A stretch of 49,786 nucleotides of DNA from Syntrophaceae bacterium UBA6252. Its GTDB lineage: Bacteria > Desulfobacterota > Syntrophia > Syntrophales > UBA6807. Where the stretch lies: NCBI GenBank assembly GCA_002441265.1, contig DJVQ01000031.1, positions 1-49,786 of the forward strand, written 5' to 3'. The notes beneath the pieces were generated by a model. The model made no database searches, had not been told where the DNA came from, and worked only from the letters and a program-made list of their open reading frames with translations. This document shows, in pieces, positions 41,534 to 48,910 of the stretch. Within the stretch, counting starts at the first letter, position 1, and each line of letters opens with the position of its first letter. The translations under genes and the position numbers were made by a program.

Positions 41534-41641
41534 TTACTCGACTGTCAGTGCCACCACGCCGGTCAGTTTCCCGTGCCGGGTGAGGACGGGCTTCTCGTAA
41601 GCCCGTTTTTCCTTTTTCGTGTCCTCACGCTGTTTTGTCAT
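41534..41641 (-). CDS. 35-residue RiPP precursor-like peptide (lasso-type leader motif)
   Basis: This short gene encodes 35 residues beginning MTKQREDTKKEK. The central part reads Y15-E-K-P18-V-L20-T-R-H-G24, matching the Y-x2-P-x-L-x3-G leader signature that PqqD/B1 proteins recognise in lasso precursors. The C-terminus is K-L-T27 followed by GVVALTVE (28-35). AGGGGGAATCC before ATG 41641 is a good ribosome-binding site. It faces the RiPP operon from the opposite strand, 164 bases after it, and its codons 12-19 overlap the operon's terminator hairpin. There is almost no core: Gly28 to Glu35 is exactly an eight-member lasso ring with no tail. It may be a leader-only or minimal precursor, or a truncated one. 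Confidence 0.6.
   Translation of the reverse strand: MTKQREDTKKEKRAYEKPVLTRHGKLTGVVALTVE
41586..41610 (+). terminator. Intrinsic terminator of the RiPP-like operon
   Basis: ACGGGCTT-CTCGT-AAGCCCGT (8-bp stem) followed by TTTTTCCTTTTT. Downstream of the nucleotidyltransferase gene and inside the opposing precursor gene. 41371-41533 shows only a small CCGCCC-TTC-GGGCGG hairpin (41470-41484). Confidence 0.85.
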
Positions 41642-41722
41642 GGATTCCCCCTGCGGCGGCCGTGTCCCGGCCTGAAACGTTCCGGCGGATGATGTTCTAT
41701 CCGCAATGGAATTCTTTCACCC

Positions 41723-41728
41723 TGTCAA
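41723..41728 (-). promoter_or_regulatory. -35-like TTGACA before the precursor-like gene
   Basis: Perfect TTGACA on the minus strand, about 80 bases upstream of the peptide start and downstream of the carbonic-anhydrase-like stop. The -10 is not clear: TGCGGA at 17 bp is poor and TAGAAC lies too far. Confidence 0.3.
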
Positions 41729-41784
41729 GAACGATCGGGACGACGGAACCGTCTGGAAACCGGACCGCTGCGGCGCCGGAAAAA

Positions 41785-42309
41785 TCAGGTGACTTCCCGG
41801 AACGTTTCCTTGTAGCGGCGAACCAGCTGGATATAGGCCTCGATCCCGAACCGGGCGTACTGTTTCTGGACTTCCGTGACGTCCTTGACGATCCGGGCCG
41901 GGTTTCCCGCGGCGAGCTTTCCCGCGGGGATGGTCATGCCGTTGGGGACGACCGCGCCGGCGGCGATGAAGGCCCCCTCCTCGCAGACGGAGCCGAAAAG
42001 AAGGATGGCCCCCATGCCGATGACGCAATGTTCATGGATGCGGGTGTCGTGAAGGACGGTGCTGTGTCCCACGAGAACCTCGTCCCCGATGAAGACCGAA
42101 GCGCCGGGATTGATGTGGATCACCGTGTTGTCCTGGATGCTCGTGCCGTTGCCGATGAAGACGGGGCCCTCGTCCGCCCGGATCACCACCCCGGGCGCGA
42201 TGAAGCACCCGCGACCCACGGTCACGTCGCCGATCAGGACGGCGTCGGGGTGGACGAAGCTTTCCGGAGAAATGACCGGTCGTTTTCCGTCGACTTCATA
42301 AAGGGGCAT
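41785..42309 (-). CDS. Gamma-class carbonic anhydrase-like hexapeptide protein
   Basis: This 174-residue left-handed beta-helix protein of the YrdA/PaaY/CaiE type. Repeated hexapeptides run from about 20 to 140. Zinc-ligand histidines are His65 (NTVIHIN), His82 and His87 (GHSTVLHD), in the spacing of the gamma carbonic anhydrases. The C-terminal helix (EVQKQYARFGIEAYIQLVRRYKE) packs against the trimer. Activity as a carbonic anhydrase or a CoA thioesterase is unproven for this branch. It lies 43 bases after kdsD on the same strand. Confidence 0.87.
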   Translation of the reverse strand: MPLYEVDGKRPVISPESFVHPDAVLIGDVTVGRGCFIAPGVVIRADEGPVFIGNGTSIQDNTVIHINPGASVFIGDEVLVGHSTVLHDTRIHEHCVIGMGAILLFGSVCEEGAFIAAGAVVPNGMTIPAGKLAAGNPARIVKDVTEVQKQYARFGIEAYIQLVRRYKETFREVT

Positions 42310-42352
42310 GCGATTCTCCTTGAAGGGGGGTCTTTCCCGGCGGGGCGCTGCC

Positions 42353-43348
42353 TTAAAACGGGCTGGGGGAAATTCTGACCGTTCCCCCGCGGCCGAGGAT
42401 GTCGTGGAGGTGGATGTAGCCGTTCAGCCGCCCCCCCTCGCCGACGACAGCGAGGGCCGTGATTTCCTCACGCTGCATGAATTCCACCGTTTCGGCCAGG
42501 GAAGCCCCCTCTGAGGCGACTTTCGGCGACAGCGTCATGATCCGGTCGACGGGGAGCTGCGAGAAATCGAGGCCCCGGCGGACGCATCTGCGGACGTCGC
42601 CGTCCGTGAGGATTCCCCGGAGGACGTCGTTCCCGTCGGTGACGAGGACGAAACCCACGTTTTTTTCGTCGATGACCCGGACCGCGTCGAGGGCCGGCGT
42701 GCCCGTGAAGACCCGGGGGACCCGGTCCATGCCGATCATGACGTCCCGGACCCGGGCCAGGAGCCGCTGTCCCAGGTTTCCGCCGGGGTGGAACTTGAAG
42801 AAGTCCGATTCGCTGAATCCTTTCCTGCGGATGAGGGCCACGGCAAGGGCGTCCCCCATGGCCAGGGCGGCGGTGGTGCTGGAGGTGGGGGTGAGGCCGA
42901 AGGGGCAGGCCTCCCGGTCCACGGCCGTGTTGATGACGAAATCGCTTGTCCCGGCAAGGCTCGAGGCCGGGTTTCCCGTCAGGGCGATGACGGGCGCCCC
43001 GATGTCCCGGACGCTGGACGTGAGGCTGGAGAGCTCGGTGGTTTCCCCGCTGTTGGAAATGGCGAGGACGACGTCCTCCTTCGTGACGATGCCGAGGTCT
43101 CCGTGAAGCCCTTCCACGGGGTGGAGGAAAATCGCCGGCGTTCCCGTGCTGGTCAGCGTCGCCGCGATCTTTCTGCCGATGAGGCCCGATTTCCCGATGC
43201 CCGTGACGATCACCCTTCCCTTGGAGCGGCAGATCATCTCCACGGCCTCCGCGAAATTGCGGTCCACCTTGTCGATCAGCCGGAGGATGCATTCCGCCTC
43301 GGTGCGGAGCACCTCTTTTGCCTGTTCTATGGCTTCCTCGCCGTTCAT
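42353..43348 (-). CDS. kdsD: D-arabinose-5-phosphate isomerase (KdsD/KpsF)
   Basis: This enzyme interconverts ribulose-5-phosphate and arabinose-5-phosphate, the first step of Kdo synthesis for lipopolysaccharide. The 331-residue protein (E. coli KdsD: 328) has an SIS domain (VTGIGKSGLIGRKIAATL, VVLAISNSGETTE, PTSSTTAALAMGDALAV, FFKFHPGGNLGQRL) and two CBS domains (about 205-331). ATG 43348 gives the family N-terminus, and ATG 43366 is possible. The rest of the LPS pathway is not in the window, but this supports a Gram-negative outer membrane. Confidence 0.92.
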   Translation of the reverse strand: MNGEEAIEQAKEVLRTEAECILRLIDKVDRNFAEAVEMICRSKGRVIVTGIGKSGLIGRKIAATLTSTGTPAIFLHPVEGLHGDLGIVTKEDVVLAISNSGETTELSSLTSSVRDIGAPVIALTGNPASSLAGTSDFVINTAVDREACPFGLTPTSSTTAALAMGDALAVALIRRKGFSESDFFKFHPGGNLGQRLLARVRDVMIGMDRVPRVFTGTPALDAVRVIDEKNVGFVLVTDGNDVLRGILTDGDVRRCVRRGLDFSQLPVDRIMTLSPKVASEGASLAETVEFMQREEITALAVVGEGGRLNGYIHLHDILGRGGTVRISPSPF

Positions 43349-43485
43349 TCCTCTTTCCGTTTCCATCTCCTGCTTCGAGGGACGCCGGGTCGCGCGGGTC
43401 CCCTTTTCACGAAACCGCGAAAACCCACTATGAGTATCAGATTCTCCATGGGTTGGCAAGAAGATCCCGAGCCCGGGGCGGTCCT

Positions 43486-44175
43486 TCAGCGGACGAGAAT
43501 CGTCCGCCCGTTACGGGAGAGCGTCTTCGCGAGGCGGGTGATCTCCTCGGCGCTCGGTCCCTTTTCCGCGGCAAGCCGGGGGTCGAGCGTCCGGGAAGGG
43601 ACGAACCGCTGGAGGACGAAACGGTCCGCCGGGGCCAGGGTGTCCGCGACGGCCAGGAGATCCTCTTCGGAGAGGAGGGACGGAACCACGGTGGTCCGGA
43701 ATTCGAAAGGGACCCCGGATTGCCGGATGAGGTCCATGGTCTTTGAGATCCGGGAGAAGGGGACGGCGGGCCCGGAGAAAAGGCCGTACTTCTCCTCGGG
43801 CGCCTTCAGGTCCATGGCGACGTAATCGATAAGCCCCCGTCCGAGGAGCCTTTCCAGGACCGCCGGGTTTGACCCGTTCGTGTCCAGCTTCACCGGGTAT
43901 TCCATGGCCCGGACCGTTTCCAGGAACTCCGGGAGGCCGGGCTGAAGGGTCGGTTCCCCGCCGGTGAGGACGACGCCGTCCAGCCGGCCCCGCCTTTTTT
44001 CCAGGAAGGCGAGCACTTCCGCGACCGGGAAGAGGTCCCCCCGGGATTCCGGGGGGATGAGGTCCGGGTTGTGGCAGTAAGGACAGCGAAAGTTGCATCC
44101 CTGGGTGAAAATCGCGGCGGCGATCTTCCCCGGGTAATCGATGAGGGATACCTTCTGCAGGCCGCCGATGCGCAT
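43486..44175 (-). CDS. nrdG: Anaerobic ribonucleotide reductase activating protein (radical SAM)
   Basis: This enzyme makes the glycyl radical on NrdD using SAM and a [4Fe-4S] cluster. The 229-residue protein has the cluster motif C27-x3-C31-x2-C34 (CNFRCPYC), GGEPTLQPG for SAM binding, and the NrdG-type start GLQKVSLIDYPGK. ATG 44175 lies three bases after the nrdD stop (44179), so the two are co-transcribed. Members of this size (about 230 residues) are typical of anaerobes and longer than E. coli NrdG. Confidence 0.93.
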   Translation of the reverse strand: MRIGGLQKVSLIDYPGKIAAAIFTQGCNFRCPYCHNPDLIPPESRGDLFPVAEVLAFLEKRRGRLDGVVLTGGEPTLQPGLPEFLETVRAMEYPVKLDTNGSNPAVLERLLGRGLIDYVAMDLKAPEEKYGLFSGPAVPFSRISKTMDLIRQSGVPFEFRTTVVPSLLSEEDLLAVADTLAPADRFVLQRFVPSRTLDPRLAAEKGPSAEEITRLAKTLSRNGRTILVR

Positions 44176-44178
44176 GGC

Positions 44179-46275
44179 TTACTGGAGGGAGAACGTCTTC
44201 CTCAGGGAAAACTCCTCCTGTTTTCCTTTGTTCCACTGGTTCACGGGACGCAGGTACCCCACGACCCTCGAATAGATCTCGCAGGCGGCGCCGCAGTCCG
44301 GGCAGACCGCATGCTCCCCCCGGAGATACCCGTGGCCGGGACAGACGCTGAAGGTGGGGGAGAAGGTGAAGTAGGGGATGGAGTACTTCTCGCAGATTTT
44401 CCGTACCAGGGTTTTCACGGCGGCGGAATCGTCGATCTGTTCGCCCGCGAAGATGTGGAAGACCGTCCCGCCGGTGTACCGGGTCTGGATGTCGTCCTGA
44501 AGATCGAGGGCCTCGAACAGGTCGTCGGTGAAGTGGACCGGCAGCTGGCTCGAGTTCGTGTAGAAGGGCTCCTTCCCGTTGTCGCTCCTGCTGCCGTTCA
44601 CGTTGGCGCAGACGATGTCGGGATAGCGTTTCCGGTCGATCCGGGCGAGGCTGTAGGAGGTCCCCTCCGCGGGGGTCGCCTCGAGGTTGTAGTTGTTGCC
44701 CGTCTCCTCCTGGAACCGGAGCAGGCGGTCCCTCATGAAGTCGAGAACCTTCCGGGCGAACCGGTGGCCCTCCGGGGAGGCGATGTTTTCCTTCATGAGG
44801 TTGAGGCACGCCTCGTTCATTCCCACGAGGCCGATGGTTGAGAAATGGTTCTTCCAGTACTGCCCGAACCGCTCCTTCACGTTCCGGAGGTAGTACCTCG
44901 TGTAGGGGTAGAGGTTCCCGTCGGTGAACCTTTCCAGGATCTTGCGCTTGATCTCCAGGCTCTCCTTGGCGGTGTCCATGAGCCTGGCCAGGCGGTCCAT
45001 GAATTCCTCCTCCGAGGAGGACAGATAGCCGATCCGGGGAAGGTTCAGGGTGACCACGCCGATGGAGCCCGTGAGGGGATGGGAGCCGAAAAGCCCGCCG
45101 CCCCGCATCTCCAGGGCCCGGTTGTCGATCCGAAGCCGGCAGCACATGCTCCGGGCGTCCTCGGGCTTCATGTCCGAGTTGATGAAATTGGAGAAATAGG
45201 GGACGCCGTACCGGGCCGTCATGTCCCACAGGCCGCGCAGATTCGCGTTCTCCCAGTCGAAGTCCCGGGTGATGTTGTAGGTGGGGATGGGGAAGGTGAA
45301 GACCCTGCCGCGGGCGTCCCCCTCCGCCATGACCTCCAGGAAGGCCCGGTTGAAGAGGTCCATCTCCTCCTGGTAATCCCCGTATGTTTCGTCCCGCGCC
45401 GTTCCCCCGATGATGACGTGTTCGCCGGCGAAGTGGCGGGGGACGGTGAGGTCCAGGGTGACGTTGGTGAAAGGGGTCTGGAATCCCACCCGGGTGGGGA
45501 CGTTGATGTTGAAGACGAACTCCTGGAGGGCCTGCCGGATGTCGGTGTAGCTGAGCCCGTCATGGCGGATGAAGGGGGCGAGCAGCGTGTCGAAGCTGGA
45601 GAACGCCTGGGCCCCCGCCGCCTCTCCCTGGAGGGTGTAGAAGAAATTCACCACCTGGCCGAGGGCGCTCCGGAAGTGCTTCGCGGGACGGCTCTCCACC
45701 TTTCCCGAGACCCCCCGGAACCCTTCCCGGAGAAGGTCGTGGAGGTCCCATCCCACGCAGTAGACGGAAAGGATGCTCAGGTCGTGGATGTGGAAGTCTC
45801 CTTCCATCTGCGCCTTCCGGATCTCGGGGGGATAGATTTCGTTCAGCCAGTAGATTTTGCTCACCTCGGAGGAGATGTAGTTGTTCAGTCCCTGGAGGGA
45901 ATAGTCCATGTTGCTGTTCTCGTTTATTTTCCAGTCCTTCTTCTTCAGGTACTGGTCGACCAGGTCCACCTCCATCCGGTTCGCCATGTCCCGGAGCCGG
46001 GCGTGCTGATCCCGGTAGATGATGTAGGCCTTCGCCGTCGCCCGGTACGTCGAGGAGAGCAGGATCTCCTCCACGATGTCCTGGATTTCCTCCACCGAGG
46101 GCGCCTCGCTTCCGTGAAGCCCCTTCGCCAGGGTCAGGACCCGGATGGTAAGCCTTTTGGCCGTTTTCTCGTCGAATTCCCCCGTGGCCGCCCCCGCCTT
46201 GGCAATGGCCGCGGTGATTTTGGATGCGTCGAACGGCACAAGCCGTCCGTCCCGTTTTCGGATCGATTCGTACAT
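44179..46275 (-). CDS. nrdD: Anaerobic ribonucleoside-triphosphate reductase
   Basis: NrdD reduces ribonucleoside triphosphates to deoxy forms without oxygen. The 698-residue protein has an N-terminal ATP-cone (YESIRKRDGRLVPFDASKI, allosteric site) and the catalytic barrel with INVPTRVGFQTPFTN and GSIGVVTLNLPRIG. Near the end a zinc site (CPGHGYL..GEH..CPDCG) precedes the glycyl-radical loop RVVGYLRPVNQWN with Gly673. ATG 46275 starts the ATP-cone directly. The promoter region carries two NrdR boxes, so expression is probably repressed by NrdR when dNTP/ATP levels are high. Confidence 0.96.
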   Translation of the reverse strand: MYESIRKRDGRLVPFDASKITAAIAKAGAATGEFDEKTAKRLTIRVLTLAKGLHGSEAPSVEEIQDIVEEILLSSTYRATAKAYIIYRDQHARLRDMANRMEVDLVDQYLKKKDWKINENSNMDYSLQGLNNYISSEVSKIYWLNEIYPPEIRKAQMEGDFHIHDLSILSVYCVGWDLHDLLREGFRGVSGKVESRPAKHFRSALGQVVNFFYTLQGEAAGAQAFSSFDTLLAPFIRHDGLSYTDIRQALQEFVFNINVPTRVGFQTPFTNVTLDLTVPRHFAGEHVIIGGTARDETYGDYQEEMDLFNRAFLEVMAEGDARGRVFTFPIPTYNITRDFDWENANLRGLWDMTARYGVPYFSNFINSDMKPEDARSMCCRLRIDNRALEMRGGGLFGSHPLTGSIGVVTLNLPRIGYLSSSEEEFMDRLARLMDTAKESLEIKRKILERFTDGNLYPYTRYYLRNVKERFGQYWKNHFSTIGLVGMNEACLNLMKENIASPEGHRFARKVLDFMRDRLLRFQEETGNNYNLEATPAEGTSYSLARIDRKRYPDIVCANVNGSRSDNGKEPFYTNSSQLPVHFTDDLFEALDLQDDIQTRYTGGTVFHIFAGEQIDDSAAVKTLVRKICEKYSIPYFTFSPTFSVCPGHGYLRGEHAVCPDCGAACEIYSRVVGYLRPVNQWNKGKQEEFSLRKTFSLQ

Positions 46276-46318
46276 GGCGTATTCCCCCCGTATCTTTAAA
46301 AAAAACCAGTGAAACCTC

Positions 46319-46338
46319 CCGTTCCGCCGGCGGAACGG
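46319..46338. repeat. 20-bp perfect palindrome in nrdD leader
   Basis: CCGTTCCGCC followed by GGCGGAACGG, 44 bases upstream of the nrdD start. On the nrdD strand a T-run follows it by about 12 bases. It could be a leader hairpin. Confidence 0.4.
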
Positions 46339-46351
46339 TTTGGCCGAAAAA

Positions 46352-46398
46352 ACACAATATATAGTATGTTATTGATTACTGGCTACCAGATATAGTCC
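46352..46398 (-). promoter_or_regulatory. NrdR double box upstream of nrdDG
   Basis: Box 1 (46352-46367) ACACAATATATAGTAT matches the NrdR consensus ACACWATATATWGTGT at 15 of 16. Box 2 (46383-46398) CTACCAGATATAGTCC is a weaker match. Their starts are 31 bp apart, the classical three-turn spacing for NrdR. The boxes lie in the divergent gap 46276-46607 and overlap a candidate -10 for nrdD. Confidence 0.85.
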
Positions 46399-46550
46399 GT
46401 TTGGGCGCGAATATCAAGAAAAAAATGAGAGGAAAACGACGGCCCGTTTCCCCGGCGTCCCGGGGAAGACCGCCGCCCCCTCCGGCGGGCGCGGCCTGCG
46501 CCCTCCAGGGCGGGGAAGGGGACCCTTTCCCCGGTGGGAATGAAAATGGC

Positions 46551-46580
46551 TTGACTCCCCTTTTCCATTCATACTATGAA
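46551..46580 (+). promoter_or_regulatory. Putative promoter of purB
   Basis: TTGACT (46551-46556), 18-bp spacer, TATGAA (46575-46580). TACTAT at 15 bp is an alternative. The start of purB is 28 bases away. Confidence 0.5.
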
Positions 46581-46607
46581 AACGAAAAAACGGGAAGGAG
46601 AGGTTTC

Positions 46608-47963
46608 GTGATTCCCCGGTACTCAAGACCTGAGATGGCCGACATCTGGAGCCCGGAAAACCGGTACCGGAAATGGCTTGACATCGAGATACTCGCCTGC
46701 GAGGCCCAGGCGAACCTTGGAAGGATTCCCGCCGGCGCCCTCCGGAACATCCAGGAAAAGGCGGGATTCGACGCCGGGCGGATCGACGAGATCGAAAAGG
46801 TGGTGAAGCACGACGTCATCGCCTTCCTGACGTCCGTTTCGGAGCACGTGGGCGAAGACGCCCGGTTCATCCACATGGGGCTGACCTCGTCGGACATCCT
46901 CGACACGTCCCTCGCGGTTCTCCTCAGGGACGCCGCGGACATCCTCCTGCGGGACGTGGAGGCCCTTCTCGCCGTTCTCCGGCGGCGGGCCTTCGAGCAC
47001 AAGAACACCCTCATGATCGGGAGATCCCACGGGATCCACGCCGAGCCGGTCACCTTCGGCCTGAAACTCGCCCTGTGGTACCAGGAAATGGAGCGGAACC
47101 GGGAACGGATCCTCCGGGCGAAGGAATCGGTCAGCGTCGGAAAGATCTCCGGGGCCGTGGGGACTTTCTCATTCATCGATCCCTTCGTGGAGGAATACGT
47201 CTGCGCGCGGCTCGGGCTGAAGGCCGCCCCCGTGTCCTCCCAGATCGTCCAGAGGGACCGCCACGCCGAGTATTTTTCCGCCCTTGCCGTGACGGCCTCC
47301 TCCATCGACAAGTTCGCCCAGGAGATCCGGCTTCTCCAGAGGACGGAGGTCCGGGAGGCGGAGGAGTACTTTTCCCCCGGACAGAAGGGATCTTCCGCCA
47401 TGCCCCACAAGCGGAACCCCGTCCTGTCGGAGAACCTGTCGGGCCTGGCGCGCCTCATGCGGTCCTATGCCCTGGCCGCCCTCGAGGACGTCCCCCTCTG
47501 GCACGAGCGGGACATCAGCCACTCCTCCGTGGAGCGGGTCATCGGCCCCGACGGGACGATTCTCCTCGATTTCATGCTGAACCGGTTCACCGGGATGGTG
47601 GAACGGCTTCTCGTCTACCCGGAACGGATGCTTTCCAACCTGGGAATGACGAAAGGGCTGATCTTTTCACAGATGGTCCTTCTGAAGCTCATCGAGAAAG
47701 GGATTTCCAGAGAGGACGCCTATGCCCTCGTCCAGAGAAACGCCATGCGGGCCTGGCAGGAGGGCATCGAGCTGAAGAAGCTCCTGATGGAGGACGGGGA
47801 GGTCATGAAACGGCTGACCGAGGGGGACCTCGACGAGACCTTCCGGGTGGAGAATTTCCTGAAGCGGGTGGATTTTATTTTTTCCCGGGTTTTTGGAGGG
47901 ATTGATGAAGCGGATTGCATGGGGACTTTTGTTCGCTCTCTTGACGATTTTTCCCGGCTGTAG
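46608..47963 (+). CDS. purB: Adenylosuccinate lyase
   Basis: PurB cleaves succinyl groups from SAICAR and adenylosuccinate in purine synthesis. The 451-residue protein has the fumarase-superfamily signature KGSSAMPHKRNPVLSE with the catalytic Ser, plus FIHMGLTSSDILDT and GRSHGIHAEPVTFG with the catalytic His. GTG 46608 follows GGAAGGAGAGG. A longer reading frame to 46401 is low-complexity and rejected. The last 19 codons overlap the following lipoprotein gene, giving a short tail beyond the usual end of the family. Confidence 0.95.
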   Translation: MIPRYSRPEMADIWSPENRYRKWLDIEILACEAQANLGRIPAGALRNIQEKAGFDAGRIDEIEKVVKHDVIAFLTSVSEHVGEDARFIHMGLTSSDILDTSLAVLLRDAADILLRDVEALLAVLRRRAFEHKNTLMIGRSHGIHAEPVTFGLKLALWYQEMERNRERILRAKESVSVGKISGAVGTFSFIDPFVEEYVCARLGLKAAPVSSQIVQRDRHAEYFSALAVTASSIDKFAQEIRLLQRTEVREAEEYFSPGQKGSSAMPHKRNPVLSENLSGLARLMRSYALAALEDVPLWHERDISHSSVERVIGPDGTILLDFMLNRFTGMVERLLVYPERMLSNLGMTKGLIFSQMVLLKLIEKGISREDAYALVQRNAMRAWQEGIELKKLLMEDGEVMKRLTEGDLDETFRVENFLKRVDFIFSRVFGGIDEADCMGTFVRSLDDFSRL

Positions 47964-48504
47964 CGAAATCCGGCAGTACGCGGAGATTGTCCGGGAAGAC
48001 CGCGTTTCCGAGACGTATCTCGAGGTCCTGAAAAAATGGACCGCCGAGAAGACGGTCTATGCCGAATTCGAAACCATGGCCCGGGTCGTGGCGACGGAGA
48101 GGAGCGCCGAATTCAACGAGGCCTACCGGAAGGAGTCCGACCGGATCCAGGTGTCGTCCCCGGGGGAGGTCCAGGCCAGGAAGGCCCTCGATTCCGGAGC
48201 GTACCTGGAGTATTTCTTCTACGCCTACGTGCCCGAGGCGAAGTGGAACGACTTCGCCCGGGGGGATTCGATCTGGAAGGTGTTTCTCGTCGTCGGGGAC
48301 GGCACGCCCGTTTCCCCCGTGGATCTCCGGGAGGTGACGAAAATCACCCCGGCCGTCCAGGACCTTTTCCCCTACATCACCCCCCACGGGAAATTCTATT
48401 CCGTCCGGTTCCCCGCCCTCGCCGCCGGCGAAGCCCCGCCGCCCCGGACCCTGGTGTTCGCGAGCGCTCTGGGGCAAATAAGACTACGGTGGCCCAAGCC
48501 TTGA
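47905..48504 (+). CDS. Predicted lipoprotein, unknown function
   Basis: This 199-residue protein has a lipoprotein signal ending IFPGC (Cys19), so it should be acylated and exported. The mature part is rich in charged residues (EIVREDRVSETYLEVLKKW) and has FFYAYVPEAKWNDFARG and VKFYSVRF-like blocks that I do not recognise as a family. ATG 47905 has TGGAGGG at five bases. It overlaps purB by 59 bases in another frame. Its TGA stop is formed with the first bases of repeat copy E, so the last residues may be recent. Confidence 0.72.
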   Translation: MKRIAWGLLFALLTIFPGCSEIRQYAEIVREDRVSETYLEVLKKWTAEKTVYAEFETMARVVATERSAEFNEAYRKESDRIQVSSPGEVQARKALDSGAYLEYFFYAYVPEAKWNDFARGDSIWKVFLVVGDGTPVSPVDLREVTKITPAVQDLFPYITPHGKFYSVRFPALAAGEAPPPRTLVFASALGQIRLRWPKP

Positions 48505-48669
48505 CGGCTTCGTAAAAAGCCCATATGCTGCGTTCCCCTTCGCCTCTCCTCACTGCGGCGTACCGGAAGTACGCCTCATTCGTCGCGGCTCGGGCGCCTT
48601 GCCTATGGGACTTTTTCCTTTGCCGTTCGAAGAAGTGTTGTTGAGGTTCCTTGCGAGCTTGTCTCCTCC
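48503..48669 (+). repeat. Dispersed intergenic repeat, copy E
   Basis: GACGGCTTCGTAAAAAGCCC start, GGCGTAC-CGGAA-GTACGCC centre, TTGCCTATGGGACTTTTTCC, and GAAGAAGTGTTG. It lacks the terminal CTTTTTTACGAGTTCATCA, replaced by a junction into copy F. It forms a 167-bp tandem pair with copy F. Confidence 0.8.
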
Positions 48670-48833
48670 GACGGCTTCGCAAAAAGCCCATATGCTGCGT
48701 TCCCCTTCGCCCCTCGTCCCTGCGGCGTACGATATGTACGCCTCGGTCCTCGCGACTCGGGCGCCTTGCCTGTGGGACTTTTTCCTTTGCCGTTCGAAGA
48801 AGTGTTGATTCGGCTTTTTTACGAGTTCATCAA
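48670..48833 (+). repeat. Dispersed intergenic repeat, copy F
   Basis: GACGGCTTCGCAAAAAGCCC start, GGCGTAC-GATAT-GTACGCC centre (loop changed, stem kept), and right end CTTTTTTACGAGTTCATCA. The change of loop with conserved arms suggests the hairpin is what is maintained. Copies E and F fill most of 48505-48910. Confidence 0.82.
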
Positions 48834-48910
48834 GTCGTGAGGACTTCGCAAGGAGTCTGAGAAAATCCCATGAGACCCCGCCGCCGGTCCGGTCGGACGG
48901 AAACGCCCCC

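Noticed and set aside
41383..41583. 66-codon plus-strand ORF after the nucleotidyltransferase as RiPP precursor
   Set aside because: No leader motif and no proper ribosome-binding site; the minus-strand 35-codon ORF is far better supported.
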